Shown here: piece by piece, positions 11,109 through 22,502 of the stretch
How positions within the stretch are numbered: position 1 is the stretch's first letter
Layout: every line of letters begins with the position of its first letter
Source: Pseudomonas sp. GM21
Lineage (GTDB): Bacteria; Pseudomonadota; Gammaproteobacteria; Pseudomonadales; Pseudomonadaceae
Length of the DNA stretch: 64,000 nucleotides
Direction: 5' to 3'
NCBI RefSeq assembly: GCF_000282215.1
Contig: NZ_AKJS01000139.1
Coordinates: 1 to 64,000 of the forward strand
Program-made: the position numbers and the translations under genes
The notes under the pieces: model-generated
Seen by the model: only the letters and a program-made list of their open reading frames with translations
Database searches by the model: none
Told to the model about the DNA's origin: nothing

Positions 11109-12405
11109 TTGTCTGCGCCCGCTACTGCTGGGCGCGCTGTTTCTGGGTACCGCGGCCAATGCCGCCGTACAGTCCATCGACAAAGTGGTGGCCATCGTCG
11201 ACAACGACGTAGTCATGCAGAGCCAACTGGACCAGCGCGTTCATGAAGTTCAGCAAACCATTGCCAAGCGTGGCTCTGCCGTGCCGCCAGCCAGCGTGCT
11301 GGAGCAGCAGGTGCTGGAGCGTTTAATCGTCGAAAACCTGCAATTGCAGATCGGCGAACGTTCGGGCATCCGCATTACCGATGAAGAACTGAACCAGGCG
11401 GTGGGCACCATTGCCCAGCGCAACAACATGTCGGTGGATCAATTCCGCGCCGCGCTGGCTCACGACGGTCTGTCTTACGACGACGCCCGTGAACAGATTC
11501 GCCGTGAAATGGTCATCAGCCGTGTGCGTCAGCGTCGCGTGGCAGAACGCATTCAGGTGTCCGAACAGGAAGTGAAGAACTTCCTCGCCTCCGACCTGGG
11601 CAAGATGCAATTGTCTCAAGAGTTTCGTCTGGCCAATATCCTGATTCCTACGCCGGAAAGCGCCAACTCCGAAGCGATTCAGAGTGCCGCCAAGCAGGCC
11701 GACGCGATTTACCAGCAACTCAAGCAAGGCGCTGATTTCGGTCAATTAGCCATGGCGAAGTCTGCCAGCGAAACCGCACTGGAAGGCGGCGACATGGGCT
11801 GGCGTAAAGCGGCTCAATTGCCACCTCCGTTCGATCGCATGTTGAGCTCCATGCCCGTAGGTGATGTCACCCAGCCAATGCGCACACCCGGCGGCTTCAT
11901 CATCCTCAAGATCCTCGACAAGCGCGGCGGTGAAACCCAGGTGCGCGACGAAGTGCACGTGCGTCACATCCTGGTCAAACCAAGCCCGATCCGCGACGAA
12001 GCAAAAACCAAGGCCCTGGCGCAGTCGCTCTACTCGCGTATCGAAGCGGGTGAAGACTTCAGCGAATTGGCCAAGAACTACTCGGAAGACCCGGGTTCTG
12101 CGCTCAATGGTGGCGACCTGAACTGGATCGACCCGAACGCACTGGTACCGGAATTCCGCGAAGTGATGGCCAGCACCCCGCAAGGCAAGCTGTCCAAGCC
12201 GTTCCAGACCCAGTATGGCTGGCACGTTCTGGAAGTACTTGGCCGTCGCGCCACCGACAGCACTGCCCAGGCTCGCGAGCAACAGGCCATGACCGTACTG
12301 CGTAACCGCAAATACGACGAAGAGCTGCAAACCTGGTTGCGTCAGATCCGTGACGAAGCGTACGTAGAAATCAAACTCCCTGGTGCAAGCCAGGCAGCAC
12401 AGTGA
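11089..12405 (+). CDS. surA: Periplasmic peptidyl-prolyl isomerase/chaperone SurA
   Basis: SurA (about 438 residues) escorts outer-membrane proteins, including LptD, across the periplasm. A signal peptide ([15 protein letters not shown]) is followed by the SurA N-terminal chaperone domain (about residues 25-170), two parvulin PPIase repeats (about 172-275 with [13 protein letters not shown], and 285-385 with VRHILVKPS and GGDLNWIDP), and a C-terminal helix. I prefer the GTG at 11089, which starts [13 protein letters not shown]; a GTG at 11083 is also in frame. Either start overlaps the end of lptD by 20-26 bp, implying translational coupling between chaperone and client. Confidence 0.94.
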   Translation: MKTKLSDCLRPLLLGALFLGTAANAAVQSIDKVVAIVDNDVVMQSQLDQRVHEVQQTIAKRGSAVPPASVLEQQVLERLIVENLQLQIGERSGIRITDEELNQAVGTIAQRNNMSVDQFRAALAHDGLSYDDAREQIRREMVISRVRQRRVAERIQVSEQEVKNFLASDLGKMQLSQEFRLANILIPTPESANSEAIQSAAKQADAIYQQLKQGADFGQLAMAKSASETALEGGDMGWRKAAQLPPPFDRMLSSMPVGDVTQPMRTPGGFIILKILDKRGGETQVRDEVHVRHILVKPSPIRDEAKTKALAQSLYSRIEAGEDFSELAKNYSEDPGSALNGGDLNWIDPNALVPEFREVMASTPQGKLSKPFQTQYGWHVLEVLGRRATDSTAQAREQQAMTVLRNRKYDEELQTWLRQIRDEAYVEIKLPGASQAAQ

Positions 12406-13391
12406 AACCCAAGCGTTTCGCGCTGACACCCGGCGAACCGGCCGGCATAGGTCCAGACCTGTGCCTGCTGCTCGCCTCGCAAGCCCAGCCACATCCCCTG
12501 ATTGCCATTACCAGCGCCGACCTGCTCCTTGAGCGGGCCGTGCAGCTGGGCGTGGTTGTCAATCTGTTGCCGGTAACGCCAGACTGCTGGCCGGATGTTC
12601 CTGCACCCGCTAACAGTATGTATGTCTGGGATACGCCGCTCAATGCGCCGGTCTGCGCCGGTCAACTGGACAAGGCCAATGCCGCTTTCGTCCTGGAAAC
12701 CCTGACCCGTGCGGGTCAAGGCTGCCTGGACGGGCATTTCGCCGGCATGATCACCGCTCCCGTACACAAGGGCGTCATCAACGAGTCCGGGATAGCCTTC
12801 TCCGGGCACACCGAATTTCTTGCCGACCTGACCCATACCGCACAAGTGGTGATGATGCTGGCCACGCGTGGATTACGCGTGGCGCTGGTCACCACTCACC
12901 TGCCCCTTCGCGAGATTGCCGATGCGATCACGCCGGAGCGCCTGGAGCGGGTCACGCGAATCCTGTACGCCGACCTGCAAGAAAAATTCGGCATCGCCCA
13001 GCCACGCATCATGGTTTGCGGGCTCAACCCGCATGCCGGTGAAGGTGGACACCTGGGCCATGAAGAAATCGACATTATCGAACCTACATTAGAGCGCCTG
13101 CGCGGTGAAGGCATGGACCTTCGCGGCCCCCTGCCCGCCGACACTCTGTTTACCCCAAAATATCTGGAGCACTGCGACGCAGTGCTGGCGATGTACCACG
13201 ACCAGGGCTTGCCCGTGCTGAAGTACAAAGGTTTCGGCGCGGCAGTCAACGTGACCCTCGGCTTGCCGATCATCCGCACTTCAGTCGACCACGGCACCGC
13301 CCTGGACCTGGCCGGCAGCGGTAAAATCGACACCGGCAGCCTGCAAGTCGCCCTGGAAACCGCCTACCAGATGGCCGAGACCCGTTTATGA
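12402..13391 (+). CDS. pdxA: 4-hydroxythreonine-4-phosphate dehydrogenase
   Basis: This 329-residue enzyme oxidises 4-phosphohydroxy-L-threonine in pyridoxal-5'-phosphate synthesis. Recognisable segments are [16 protein letters not shown] at the N-terminus, GHTEFLADL, the metal-binding [16 protein letters not shown] and the C-terminal [15 protein letters not shown]. The GTG start overlaps the surA stop (GTGA), and its own stop overlaps rsmA by 4 bp. The surA-pdxA-rsmA-apaGH order is widely conserved in gammaproteobacteria. Confidence 0.96.
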   Translation: MKPKRFALTPGEPAGIGPDLCLLLASQAQPHPLIAITSADLLLERAVQLGVVVNLLPVTPDCWPDVPAPANSMYVWDTPLNAPVCAGQLDKANAAFVLETLTRAGQGCLDGHFAGMITAPVHKGVINESGIAFSGHTEFLADLTHTAQVVMMLATRGLRVALVTTHLPLREIADAITPERLERVTRILYADLQEKFGIAQPRIMVCGLNPHAGEGGHLGHEEIDIIEPTLERLRGEGMDLRGPLPADTLFTPKYLEHCDAVLAMYHDQGLPVLKYKGFGAAVNVTLGLPIIRTSVDHGTALDLAGSGKIDTGSLQVALETAYQMAETRL

Positions 13392-14206
13392 CCGAGCATT
13401 ATCAACACAAGGCGCGCAAACGCTTTGGCCAGAACTTCCTGCACGATGCCGGCGTTATCGACCGTATCTTGCGCTCTATCCACGCCAAAACCGAAGACCG
13501 CGTGCTGGAAATCGGCCCGGGCCAGGGTGCTCTGACTCAAGGCTTGCTCAACAGTGGCGCGCAACTGGACGTGGTGGAGCTGGACAAGGACCTGGTCCCG
13601 ATCCTCAATCAGCAGTTCGCTGGCAAGAGTAATTTCAGTCTGCATCAGGGTGATGCGCTGAAATTCGACTTCACCAGCCTGAATGCCGCGCCGGGTAGCC
13701 TGCGTGTGGTCGGCAACCTGCCGTACAACATTTCCACGCCGCTAATTTTTCACCTGCTGCACAACGCCAGCCTGATCCGCGACATGCACTTCATGCTGCA
13801 AAAAGAAGTGGTCGAACGCATGGCAGCTGGCCCGGGGGGCGGTGACTGGGGTCGTCTGTCAATCATGGTTCAGTACCACTGCCGGGTCGAGCATCTGTTT
13901 AATGTCGGTCCGGGCGCGTTCAATCCGCCACCAAAGGTTGATTCGGCCATCGTGCGCCTGGTGCCCCACACGGTGCTGCCACACCCGGCCAAAGACCATA
14001 AATTGCTGGAGCGTGTCGTTCGCGAAGCCTTCAACCAGCGCCGCAAAACCCTGCGCAACACCCTCAAGTTGCTACTGAGCAATGCCGAAATCGAAGCCGC
14101 CGGCGTCGATGGCAGCCTGCGCCCCGAACAGCTCGACCTGGCCGCCTTCGTGCGCCTGGCCGACAAGCTCAGCGAACAAGCCTTGAACCCGCCCGCCGCC
14201 GACTGA
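13388..14206 (+). CDS. rsmA: 16S rRNA (A1518/A1519) dimethyltransferase KsgA
   Basis: This 272-residue SAM-dependent enzyme dimethylates the two adenines in helix 45 of 16S rRNA during 30S maturation. It has the KsgA N-terminus ([13 protein letters not shown]), SAM motif [15 protein letters not shown], the acidic VVELDKD, and the catalytic NLPYNIST. The C-terminal domain contains [15 protein letters not shown] overlap with pdxA indicates coupled translation. Length is normal. Confidence 0.97.
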   Translation: MTEHYQHKARKRFGQNFLHDAGVIDRILRSIHAKTEDRVLEIGPGQGALTQGLLNSGAQLDVVELDKDLVPILNQQFAGKSNFSLHQGDALKFDFTSLNAAPGSLRVVGNLPYNISTPLIFHLLHNASLIRDMHFMLQKEVVERMAAGPGGGDWGRLSIMVQYHCRVEHLFNVGPGAFNPPPKVDSAIVRLVPHTVLPHPAKDHKLLERVVREAFNQRRKTLRNTLKLLLSNAEIEAAGVDGSLRPEQLDLAAFVRLADKLSEQALNPPAAD

Positions 14207-14329
14207 CAGGTGACAAGCGTTATCGGGTAGGACGCCAGACGCGATGTCTGGTTTACTACCCGGTACTTGGCCTAGACTGATCTCCATCAGCTATGCCCCG
14301 CGTCCCGCTTCGTTTTTAAGGCCTCTTGC

Positions 14330-14710
14330 ATGTCCGATCCTCGTTATCAGGTCGACGTCAGCGTCGTCACCCGCTATCTGGCAGAACAATCGCAACCCGA
14401 GCAGAACCGCTTTGCCTTCGCTTACACGATTACCGTGCACAACAACGGCGAGCTACCGGCCAAATTGTTGTCGCGGCACTGGGTGATCACCGACGGTGAC
14501 GGGCATGTCGAGGAGGTTCGTGGCGCTGGCGTGGTTGGGCAGCAGCCGCTGATCGACGTGGGCCAGAGTCACACCTATAGCAGCGGCACGGTCATGACCT
14601 CCAAAGTCGGCACCATGCAAGGGACCTACCAGATGGTTGCCGATGACGGTAAGCATTTCGACGCCATCATCGCTCCATTCCGCCTGGCGGTGCCCGGAGT
14701 CTTGCACTAA
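14330..14710 (+). CDS. apaG: ApaG protein
   Basis: This 126-residue ApaG/DUF525 protein folds as an immunoglobulin-like domain and has no established catalytic activity. Family features visible are [36 protein letters not shown] and the Gly-rich RLAVPGVLH tail. Its last base is shared with the first base of apaH, as usual for this pair. A 123-bp gap from rsmA could hold a separate promoter, but no clear one was seen. Confidence 0.94.
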   Translation: MSDPRYQVDVSVVTRYLAEQSQPEQNRFAFAYTITVHNNGELPAKLLSRHWVITDGDGHVEEVRGAGVVGQQPLIDVGQSHTYSSGTVMTSKVGTMQGTYQMVADDGKHFDAIIAPFRLAVPGVLH

Positions 14711-15591
14711 TGGCGACGTATGCCGTAGGCGACCTGCAAGGCTGCCTCGAGCCACTGCAGTGTCTGCTCAAGCAAGTCGCTTTTGATCCGGCCAAGGATC
14801 GCCTCTGGCTGGTGGGCGATCTGGTCAACCGGGGCCCGCAGTCGCTGGCAACCCTGCGCTTTCTTTATGACATTCGCGAATCGCTGGTGTGCGTACTGGG
14901 CAACCACGACCTGCACTTGCTAGCCGCCGGGCGTAACATCGAACGCCTGAAAAAAAATGACACCCTGCGCGAGATTCTCGAAGCACCCGATTGCGCGCAG
15001 CTGCTGGAGTGGTTGCGCCAGCAAAAGCTCATGCACTACGACCAACAGCGCGACATTGCCCTGGTGCATGCCGGCATTCCACCACAGTGGTCACTGCGCA
15101 AAGCCATGAAGTGCGCAGCTGAAGTTGAAGAAGTCCTGCGCGACGACAACCGTATCGCCCCGTACCTCGACGGCATGTATGGCAACGACCCGGCGAAATG
15201 GGACAACGATCTCAAGGGCGTTACGCGCCTGCGCGTCATCACCAACTATTTCACCCGCATGCGCTTCTGCACCAGCGAGGGCAAACTCGACCTCAAGAGC
15301 AAGGAAGGCGTCGGCACGGCGCTACCGGGCTATAAGCCATGGTTCACGTACAAGGAGCGCAAGACCAAGGGCCTGAAGATCATCTTTGGCCATTGGGCGG
15401 CCCTCGAAGGCCAATGTGACGAACCGGGGATCTTCGCGCTCGACTCCGGTTGTGTCTGGGGTGGAGCGATGACCCTGATGAACGTCGACACCTTTGAGCG
15501 CCTGCATTGCCAGTGCAACGATAAGGGCCACAGCGAACCCGCCGTCGCCCAAACCATTACCGAACAGCCCCCAGCCAGCGACCCGCGCTAG
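14710..15591 (+). CDS. apaH: Bis(5'-nucleosyl)-tetraphosphatase, symmetrical
   Basis: This 293-residue metallophosphatase splits Ap4A to two ADP. The phosphoesterase metal motifs are in order: [25 protein letters not shown], and HAGIPPQW, with FGHWAALEG and a final [10 protein letters not shown]. Ap4A accumulates in stress, and recent work ties ApaH to mRNA decapping of Np4-capped RNAs. The start overlaps the apaG stop by one base. Confidence 0.96.
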   Translation: MATYAVGDLQGCLEPLQCLLKQVAFDPAKDRLWLVGDLVNRGPQSLATLRFLYDIRESLVCVLGNHDLHLLAAGRNIERLKKNDTLREILEAPDCAQLLEWLRQQKLMHYDQQRDIALVHAGIPPQWSLRKAMKCAAEVEEVLRDDNRIAPYLDGMYGNDPAKWDNDLKGVTRLRVITNYFTRMRFCTSEGKLDLKSKEGVGTALPGYKPWFTYKERKTKGLKIIFGHWAALEGQCDEPGIFALDSGCVWGGAMTLMNVDTFERLHCQCNDKGHSEPAVAQTITEQPPASDPR

Positions 15592-15624
15592 GCTGCTCTA
15601 TCAGCCAAGCCACAGGAGCCCGCC

Positions 15625-15954
15625 ATGAGCGAATTCAAACGTATCCCCCCGGAACAGGCCCAGGCCCTGCGTGAACAAGGCGCAGTGGTGGTCGATGTCC
15701 GTGATCCTGCCACCTTCGCCGCGCTGCACATCAGCGGCTCGAAACATCTGGACAACCATTCCCTGCATGCCTTTATTCAGGGCGCAGATCTGGACGCACC
15801 GACTGTAGTGGTTTGCTACCACGGCAACTCCAGCCAGGGTGCCGCGGCGTACCTGATCAGCCAGGGTTTCTCCGACGTCTACAGCATGGATGGTGGCTTT
15901 GAGCTGTGGCGCACGACGTATCCTGCGGAAACAGCTCAAGGTACCCCGGAATAA
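15625..15954 (+). CDS. glpE: Thiosulfate sulfurtransferase GlpE (single-domain rhodanese)
   Basis: This 109-residue cytoplasmic rhodanese has the active-site loop [16 protein letters not shown], with the persulfide-carrying Cys in CYHGNS, and the N-terminal [15 protein letters not shown]. It moves sulfur from thiosulfate to cyanide or thiols. A good ribosome site (AGGAG) sits eight bases before the ATG. The gene is 33 bp after apaH, so may be cotranscribed. Confidence 0.93.
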   Translation: MSEFKRIPPEQAQALREQGAVVVDVRDPATFAALHISGSKHLDNHSLHAFIQGADLDAPTVVVCYHGNSSQGAAAYLISQGFSDVYSMDGGFELWRTTYPAETAQGTPE

Positions 15955-16250
15955 TTTTTTTGTAACGTGCAAGCCCCGCCCCCTGCGGGCTTGCGCGGTG
16001 GCAGACGAACGGTCTGCCACAACTAATTACGTATCTCGCCTTTACCTCCTGAATTCCCAACTATCCTTAAGCGCAGGCCATCCAAAACAGGGGAGAGCCG
16101 GTACACCGGCGCGCGGGTCATCGGGAGTAGCTTTCGGAGTGGTCAGCTCCGTGAGAGTTCTGGGGGGTAAACAGCGACCGCCTGTTCGGTTGCTGCCAGC
16201 ATCGACTGAGTGATCCGGCGTCGGCTCCACGTATCGAGCGAGGTGACGTC
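15955..16250. other. Intergenic region, glpE to prkA
   Basis: This 296-bp stretch holds no convincing gene. It contains a hairpin (GCAAGCCC at 15969-15976 against GGGCTTGC at 15987-15994) just after glpE and then the long 5' leader of prkA. I could not identify a promoter with confidence. The ribosome site for prkA is GAGGTG just before 16251. Confidence 0.6.
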
Positions 16251-18173
16251 ATGAGTATCTTTAGCCACTTCCAACAACGATTCGAGTCCACACGCCAGGA
16301 AGAACTCTCGCTGCAAGAGTATCTTGAACTGTGCAAGCAGGACCGCAGCGCCTACGCCTCCGCCGCCGAGCGTCTATTGCTGGCCATCGGAGAACCGGAG
16401 CTGCTCGACACCTCGACCAACTCGAGACTGTCGCGAATCTTTTCCAACAAAGTGATCCGCCGCTATCCGGCCTTTGAAGACTTCCACGGGATGGAAGAAT
16501 GCATCGACCAGATCGTGTCGTATTTCCGCCATGCCGCTCAGGGCCTGGAAGAGAAGAAACAGATCCTCTATCTGCTCGGCCCTGTCGGTGGCGGTAAGTC
16601 ATCCCTGGCCGAGAAGCTGAAACAGCTGATCGAAAAAGTGCCCTTCTACGCGATCAAGGGCTCTCCGGTATTCGAGTCGCCACTGGGTCTGTTCAACGCC
16701 ACTGAAGATGGCGCGATCCTCGAAGAAGACTTCGGTATCCAACGGCGCTACCTCAACACCATCATGTCGCCATGGGCCACCAAACGCCTGGCCGAATTCG
16801 GCGGTGACATCAGCCAGTTCCGGGTGGTGAAACTGTATCCGTCGATCCTCAATCAGATCGCCGTGGCCAAAACCGAACCGGGAGACGAGAACAACCAGGA
16901 CATCTCGGCCCTGGTGGGCAAGGTCGATATCCGCAAACTGGAAGAATATCCACAGAACGACGCCGATGCTTATAGCTACTCGGGCGCACTGTGCCGGGCC
17001 AACCAGGGCCTGATGGAATTCGTCGAAATGTTCAAGGCGCCGATCAAGGTGCTGCACCCATTACTGACGGCCACACAGGAAGGTAACTACAACAGTACCG
17101 AAGGCCTTGGCGCGATTCCGTTTACCGGGATCCTGCTGGCCCACTCCAACGAGTCGGAGTGGCACACCTTCCGTAACAACAAGAACAACGAAGCGTTCAT
17201 CGACCGGATCTACATCGTCAAAGTGCCGTACTGCCTGCGGGTCAGCGACGAAGTGAAGATCTACGACAAGCTGCTGTTCAACAGCTCTCTGGCCAAGGCC
17301 CATTGCGCGCCCGACACCTTGAAGATGCTTGCCCAGTTCACGGTGCTCTCACGCCTCAAGGAACCGGAAAACTCGAACATCTACTCCAAGATGCGTGTGT
17401 ACGACGGTGAAAACCTCAAGGACACCGATCCGAAAGCCAAGTCGATTCAGGAATACCGCGACAACGCCGGTGTCGACGAGGGCATGAACGGCCTGTCTAC
17501 CCGCTTCGCGTTCAAGATTCTGTCGAAGGTGTTCAACTTCGACCCGCACGAAATCGCCGCCAACCCGGTGCACTTGCTGTACGTGCTGGAACAACAGATC
17601 GAACAGGAACAGTTCCAGGCCGAAACACGTGAACGCTACCTGCGATTTCTCAAGGAATACCTGGCACCGCGCTACATCGAGTTCATCGGCAAGGAGATCC
17701 AGACCGCTTACCTCGAGTCGTACAGCGAGTACGGCCAGAACATCTTCGATCGCTACGTCCTGTACGCCGACTTCTGGATCCAGGACCAGGAATACCGCGA
17801 CCCGGAAACCGGGGAAATCCTCAACCGCGTCGCCCTGAACGAAGAACTGGAGAAAATCGAAAAACCGGCCGGCATCAGCAATCCGAAGGATTTCCGCAAC
17901 GAAATCGTCAACTTCGTGCTGCGCGCCCGGGCCAACAACAACGGCAAGAACCCGACCTGGCTCAGCTACGAAAAACTGCGGGTGGTCATCGAGAAGAAAA
18001 TGTTCTCCAACACCGAAGACCTGCTGCCGGTCATCAGCTTCAACGCCAAGGCCAGCAAAGAGGACCAGCAGAAGCACAACGACTTCGTCACACGGATGGT
18101 CGAGCGTGGTTACACCGACAAACAGGTACGGCTTCTTTCCGAATGGTACCTACGGGTCCGGAAGTCGCAGTGA
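16251..18173 (+). CDS. prkA: PrkA family serine protein kinase / AAA+ protein
   Basis: This 640-residue protein has an AAA+ core with Walker A GPVGGGKSSLAEKL (near residue 108) and a C-terminal PrkA kinase-like domain (about residues 380-640). The N-terminus (SIFSHFQQRFESTRQEELS) is typical of the family. PrkA homologues (E. coli YeaG) work with YeaH and act in stationary-phase and nitrogen-starvation adaptation. Whether the protein acts as a kinase or mainly as an AAA+ ATPase/protease is debated for the family. It leads the prkA-yeaH-spoVR module. Confidence 0.93.
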   Translation: MSIFSHFQQRFESTRQEELSLQEYLELCKQDRSAYASAAERLLLAIGEPELLDTSTNSRLSRIFSNKVIRRYPAFEDFHGMEECIDQIVSYFRHAAQGLEEKKQILYLLGPVGGGKSSLAEKLKQLIEKVPFYAIKGSPVFESPLGLFNATEDGAILEEDFGIQRRYLNTIMSPWATKRLAEFGGDISQFRVVKLYPSILNQIAVAKTEPGDENNQDISALVGKVDIRKLEEYPQNDADAYSYSGALCRANQGLMEFVEMFKAPIKVLHPLLTATQEGNYNSTEGLGAIPFTGILLAHSNESEWHTFRNNKNNEAFIDRIYIVKVPYCLRVSDEVKIYDKLLFNSSLAKAHCAPDTLKMLAQFTVLSRLKEPENSNIYSKMRVYDGENLKDTDPKAKSIQEYRDNAGVDEGMNGLSTRFAFKILSKVFNFDPHEIAANPVHLLYVLEQQIEQEQFQAETRERYLRFLKEYLAPRYIEFIGKEIQTAYLESYSEYGQNIFDRYVLYADFWIQDQEYRDPETGEILNRVALNEELEKIEKPAGISNPKDFRNEIVNFVLRARANNNGKNPTWLSYEKLRVVIEKKMFSNTEDLLPVISFNAKASKEDQQKHNDFVTRMVERGYTDKQVRLLSEWYLRVRKSQ

Positions 18174-18296
18174 AGCAGCTGCAAGCTTCTAGCTACAAGC
18201 TGCAAGAGAAAAGCGGGTAAACTCCCAATTCCGGGAGCTCACGGCGCTTTCGCTTGCAGCTTGAAGCTTACGACTTGAAGCTCCCCGGAGGGGCCT
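18174..18296. repeat. Dispersed AGCTGCAAG-type intergenic repeat
   Basis: The prkA-yeaH gap holds an imperfect inverted repeat built of AAGCTGCAAG (near 18200) and CTTGCAGCTT (near 18255), with an inner hairpin around CTCCCAATTCCGGGAG. Similar AAGCTGCAAG strings recur across Pseudomonas intergenic regions, to my knowledge. A related string (GCTGCAAGCCGCAAGAACAG) lies near 1320 upstream of the ABC gene. Confidence 0.6.
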
Positions 18297-19568
18297 ATGA
18301 GCTATGTGATCGACCGACGTCTCAATGGCAAGAACAAGAGCACGGTGAACCGTCAGCGGTTTCTGCGACGTTACCGTGATCACATCAAAAAGGCTGTCGA
18401 AGAGGCGGTCAGCCGGCGTTCCATCACCGATATGGAACACGGCGAACAGATCAGCATTCCCGGCCGCGACATCGACGAGCCGGTGCTTCATCACGGTCGC
18501 GGTGGCAAACAGACCGTCGTGCACCCGGGCAACAAGGAATTCACCAGCGGCGAGCACATTGCCCGTCCACCTGGCGGTGGCGGCGGCAGAGGCCCCGGCA
18601 AGGCGGGCAACTCGGGCGAGGGAATGGACGAATTCGTCTTCCAGATCACTCAGGAGGAATTTCTCGAGTTCATGTTCGAAGATCTCGAACTGCCGAACCT
18701 GGTCAAACGCAACCTGACTGGCACCGACACCTTCAAAACAGTGCGTGCAGGGATCAGCAACGAAGGCAACCCATCGCGGATCAACATCATTCGGACCTTG
18801 CGCTCGGCCCATGCGCGGCGCATTGCCCTGTCCGGCAGCAGCCGTGCAAAACTGCGCGAAGCCAAAGAGGAACTGCTGCGACTCAAGCAGGAAGAACCAG
18901 ACAATTTCGGCGATATCCAGAAAATCGAAGCAGAAATCGAAAAACTCAGTGCGCGGATTCATCGCGTGCCATTCCTGGACACGTTCGACCTCAAATACAA
19001 CCTGCTCATCAAGCAACCCAACCCCAGCTCCAAGGCGGTTATGTTCTGCCTGATGGACGTATCCGGCTCCATGACGCAGGCGACCAAGGACATCGCCAAG
19101 CGCTTCTTCATCCTGCTTTACCTGTTTCTCAAGCGTAACTACGACAAGATCGACGTCGTGTTCATTCGTCACCACACCAGTGCCCGGGAAGTGGATGAAG
19201 AAGAGTTCTTCTACTCACGCGAAACCGGCGGCACCATCGTGTCCAGCGCCTTGAAACTGATGCAGGAGATCATGGCCGAGCGCTATCCGAGCAACGAGTG
19301 GAACATCTATGCCGCCCAGGCGTCCGACGGCGATAACTGGAACGACGACTCGCCGATCTGCCGCGACATTCTGATCAATCAGATCATGCCGTTCGTGCAG
19401 TACTACACTTACGTTGAGATCACCCCGCGCGAACATCAGGCCCTGTGGTTCGAGTACGAACGCATCGCCGAAGCCTTCTCTGACACTTTTGCCCAGCAGC
19501 AACTGGTCTCGGCCGGGGATATCTACCCGGTCTTCCGTGAACTATTCCAGCGCAGGTTAGTGACATGA
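18297..19568 (+). CDS. yeaH: YeaH/YhbH family protein (DUF444)
   Basis: This 423-residue protein has the family N-terminus [20 protein letters not shown], a Gly-rich linker ([14 protein letters not shown], about residues 92-106), and a C-terminal von Willebrand A-like domain. That domain has the metal-site motif DVSGSM near residue 258. YeaH is the partner of the PrkA/YeaG kinase. Its last bases overlap the next gene (ATGA at 19565), so yeaH and spoVR are translationally coupled. A strong ribosome site (GGAGG) precedes the ATG. Confidence 0.92.
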   Translation: MSYVIDRRLNGKNKSTVNRQRFLRRYRDHIKKAVEEAVSRRSITDMEHGEQISIPGRDIDEPVLHHGRGGKQTVVHPGNKEFTSGEHIARPPGGGGGRGPGKAGNSGEGMDEFVFQITQEEFLEFMFEDLELPNLVKRNLTGTDTFKTVRAGISNEGNPSRINIIRTLRSAHARRIALSGSSRAKLREAKEELLRLKQEEPDNFGDIQKIEAEIEKLSARIHRVPFLDTFDLKYNLLIKQPNPSSKAVMFCLMDVSGSMTQATKDIAKRFFILLYLFLKRNYDKIDVVFIRHHTSAREVDEEEFFYSRETGGTIVSSALKLMQEIMAERYPSNEWNIYAAQASDGDNWNDDSPICRDILINQIMPFVQYYTYVEITPREHQALWFEYERIAEAFSDTFAQQQLVSAGDIYPVFRELFQRRLVT

Positions 19569-21127
19569 CCGCCAAAGAGCAGAAGCGCCAACCCATTTCC
19601 ACCGGCTCCGAATGGACGTTCGAGCTGATCCAGGCCTACGACAAAGAGATCAGTCGTCTGGCGGCTCGCTACGCACTCGATACGTACCCCAACCAGATCG
19701 AAGTGATTACCGCCGAACAGATGATGGACGCCTACGCTTCCGTCGGCATGCCGCTGGGTTATCACCATTGGTCCTACGGCAAACACTTCCTCAGCACTGA
19801 AAAATCTTACAGTCGCGGGCAGATGGGGCTGGCCTACGAGATCGTGATCAACTCAGACCCATGCATCGCTTACCTGATGGAAGAAAACACCATCTGCATG
19901 CAGGCGCTGGTCGTGGCGCATGCCTGCTATGGGCACAACAGTTTCTTCAAAGGCAATTACCTGTTCCGCACCTGGACCGACGCCAGTTCGATCATCGATT
20001 ACCTGGTCTTCGCCAAGCAATACATCATGCAGTGCGAAGAGCGCCACGGTATCGACGCGGTCGAGGACCTGCTGGACTCTTGCCACGCCCTGATGAACTA
20101 TGGGGTCGATCGCTACAAACGCCCGTATCCGATTTCCGCCGAAGAAGAACGTCGCCGGCAAAAGGATCGGGAAGAGCATTTGCAGAAACAGATCAACGAT
20201 CTATGGCGGACCATTCCGAAAGGTGCGGACAAGTACAGCGACAAGGACAACGCGCGCTTCCCCGCCGAACCTCAGGAAAACATCCTGTACTTCATCGAAA
20301 AACACGCGCCACTACTGGAGCCTTGGCAGCGGGAAATCGTGCGGATCGTGCGCAAGATTGCTCAATACTTTTATCCTCAACGCCAGACCCAGGTGATGAA
20401 CGAAGGCTGGGCTACGTTCTGGCATTACACGCTGATGAACGACCTGTACGACGAAGGCCTGGTTACCGACGGGTTCATGATGGAGTTCCTGACGTCCCAC
20501 ACCAGCGTGGTCTTTCAGCCAGGCTTTGATAGCCCTTACTACAGCGGAATCAACCCTTACACCCTCGGGTTTGCCATGTACCGGGACATCCGGCGCATGT
20601 GCGAAGAACCCACCGAGGAAGATCGCCACTGGTTCCCGGAAATCGCCGGCACCGACTGGCTGTCGGCTATCAAGTTCGCCATGAGCAGCTTCAAGGACGA
20701 GAGCTTCATCCTGCAGTACCTGTCACCGAAAGTGATCCGCGACCTGAAGTTGTTCAGCATTCTCGATGACGACCAGAAGGACGACCTGCTGGTGCCAGCG
20801 ATCCACGATGAAGAGGGTTATCGCATCATCCGTGAAACCCTCGCGGCGCAATACAACCTGGGGAATCGCGAGCCTAACGTGCAGATTTACAGCATTGACC
20901 GGCGTGGCGACCGATCCCTGACCCTGCGGCACCAGCAACATGATCGCAAGCCGCTGGGAGAGTCCACCGAGGAAGTGCTCAAGCACCTGCACCGCCTGTG
21001 GGGTTTTGATATCCACCTGGAAACCTTGCAAGGGGATCAGGTGATGAAAACCCATCACGTCCCCCCCAGAAGTGAGCACAGCGAAGGAGATTACGGGCGG
21101 CTGGACTTGGCCGTCATTCATCTTTGA
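19565..21127 (+). CDS. SpoVR family protein (YcgB-like)
   Basis: This 520-residue protein matches the SpoVR/YcgB family through segments such as [38 protein letters not shown] and [15 protein letters not shown]. The conserved His/Glu/Cys residues suggest a metal-binding fold, but the biochemical role is unknown. It is named for a Bacillus cortex protein, yet Pseudomonas makes no spores. Genetic coupling to prkA and yeaH points to a shared stress role. Confidence 0.9.
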   Translation: MTAKEQKRQPISTGSEWTFELIQAYDKEISRLAARYALDTYPNQIEVITAEQMMDAYASVGMPLGYHHWSYGKHFLSTEKSYSRGQMGLAYEIVINSDPCIAYLMEENTICMQALVVAHACYGHNSFFKGNYLFRTWTDASSIIDYLVFAKQYIMQCEERHGIDAVEDLLDSCHALMNYGVDRYKRPYPISAEEERRRQKDREEHLQKQINDLWRTIPKGADKYSDKDNARFPAEPQENILYFIEKHAPLLEPWQREIVRIVRKIAQYFYPQRQTQVMNEGWATFWHYTLMNDLYDEGLVTDGFMMEFLTSHTSVVFQPGFDSPYYSGINPYTLGFAMYRDIRRMCEEPTEEDRHWFPEIAGTDWLSAIKFAMSSFKDESFILQYLSPKVIRDLKLFSILDDDQKDDLLVPAIHDEEGYRIIRETLAAQYNLGNREPNVQIYSIDRRGDRSLTLRHQQHDRKPLGESTEEVLKHLHRLWGFDIHLETLQGDQVMKTHHVPPRSEHSEGDYGRLDLAVIHL

Positions 21128-21190
21128 GCGGGTTTGAACCTCCGAAAGTTCGGCGCAACGGTTATTCTGTCGAGCTAACGGAGGTTTTTT

Positions 21191-22420
21191 ATGCAGATTT
21201 ATAAAGTCGGCGGTGCCGTACGTGATCGCCTGCTGGGCAAACCTGTCACCGATATCGACTGGGTGGTGGTGGGGGCCACGAGCGAAGAAATGCTCGCCAA
21301 AGGGTTTCGCCCGGTGGGCGCGGACTTCCCGGTATTCCTTCATCCAAAAAGCGGTGAGGAATACGCCCTTGCCCGCACAGAACGCAAAAGCGGACGCGGC
21401 TATGGCGGCTTTACCTTTCACGCCAGTCCCGAGGTCACCCTCGAAGAAGACTTGATCCGCCGCGACCTGACCATCAATGCCATGGCCGAAGATGATCAGC
21501 AGAACCTGACCGATCCTTACCATGGCCGGCGCGATCTTGAAGCTCGCCTGCTACGTCATGTTTCCCCCGCGTTCGCCGAAGATCCGCTCCGCGTCCTGCG
21601 CGTTGCCCGCTTTGCTGCGCGCTATGCAGCTTTGGGTTTTACCGTCGCACCAGAGACCATGGCGTTGATGCGTCAGCTCAGTGAATCCGGCGAACTGCAG
21701 GCCTTGACCGCAGAACGCAGCTGGAAAGAAATCTCCCGTGCGTTGATGGAAGATCAGCCGCAAGTATTCATTGAAGTGCTGCGCGCGTGCGATGCACTCA
21801 AAGTGCTGATGCCTGAAGTCGACGCACTGTTTGGCGTTCCACAGCCGGAAGCTCACCACCCGGAAATCGACACCGGCCTGCACACCTTGAGCGTGCTGGA
21901 GCAATCGGCACTACACAAACAACCACTGACTGTGCGCTGGGCGTGTCTGCTACACGACTTGGGAAAAGGACTGACACCCGAGGAAGATTGGCCCCGACAC
22001 ATTGCTCACGAGCACAAGGGCTTGAAGCTGATAAAAGCGGTCAACGAACGCTTCAAGGCGCCGAAGGATTGCCAGGAACTGGCGTTGCTGGTCGGTGAAT
22101 ATCACACCCATGGTCATCGCGCGCTGGAACTGAAGCCTTCGACGTTGCTGGAACTGCTGCAAAGCTTCGACGTATACCGCCGTCCGCAGCGCTTTGAGGA
22201 GTTTATTGCCGCGTGCGAAATGGATGCTCGCGGGCGTAAAGGGTTGGAACAGAGAAATTATCCACAGGCGGATTATTTGCGCGGGGCGGCGACGGCAGCA
22301 CGAAGCGTGGCGGTTCAGCCGTTGCTGGAGAAGGGATTCAAGGGGCCCGAACTGGGTGAGGCGATCAAGCGCGAACGACTCAAGGCGCTGAAGGCTTACA
22401 AGGAAGCGGCGTCTGTTTGA
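21191..22420 (+). CDS. cca: Multifunctional CCA-adding enzyme / HD phosphohydrolase
   Basis: This 409-residue class II tRNA nucleotidyltransferase adds or repairs the 3' CCA of tRNAs. The head domain has [10 protein letters not shown] and the catalytic [18 protein letters not shown] and the RVARFAARY helix follow, and the C-terminal HD domain has LLHDLGKG (about residues 255-262). The extra HD domain gives 2'-phosphatase/phosphodiesterase activity in this family. The start is clear, with AACGGAGG upstream. It is followed by a REP pair. Confidence 0.95.
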   Translation: MQIYKVGGAVRDRLLGKPVTDIDWVVVGATSEEMLAKGFRPVGADFPVFLHPKSGEEYALARTERKSGRGYGGFTFHASPEVTLEEDLIRRDLTINAMAEDDQQNLTDPYHGRRDLEARLLRHVSPAFAEDPLRVLRVARFAARYAALGFTVAPETMALMRQLSESGELQALTAERSWKEISRALMEDQPQVFIEVLRACDALKVLMPEVDALFGVPQPEAHHPEIDTGLHTLSVLEQSALHKQPLTVRWACLLHDLGKGLTPEEDWPRHIAHEHKGLKLIKAVNERFKAPKDCQELALLVGEYHTHGHRALELKPSTLLELLQSFDVYRRPQRFEEFIAACEMDARGRKGLEQRNYPQADYLRGAATAARSVAVQPLLEKGFKGPELGEAIKRERLKALKAYKEAASV

Positions 22421-22425
22421 ACGCT

Positions 22426-22489
22426 ATCGCGGGCAAGCCCGCTCCCACAGGTACGATGCAACCCTTGTGGGAGCGGGCTTGCCCGCGAT
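22426..22489. repeat. Paired REP palindrome, GGGCAAGCCC type
   Basis: Two 24-bp arms (22426-22449 and 22466-22489) form a perfect inverted repeat around a 16-bp spacer. It lies between the convergent genes cca and folK. The core is the fluorescens-group REP variant with GCGGGCTTGCCCGC. Confidence 0.92.
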
Positions 22490-22502
22490 GACGTCAGTCA
22501 GA

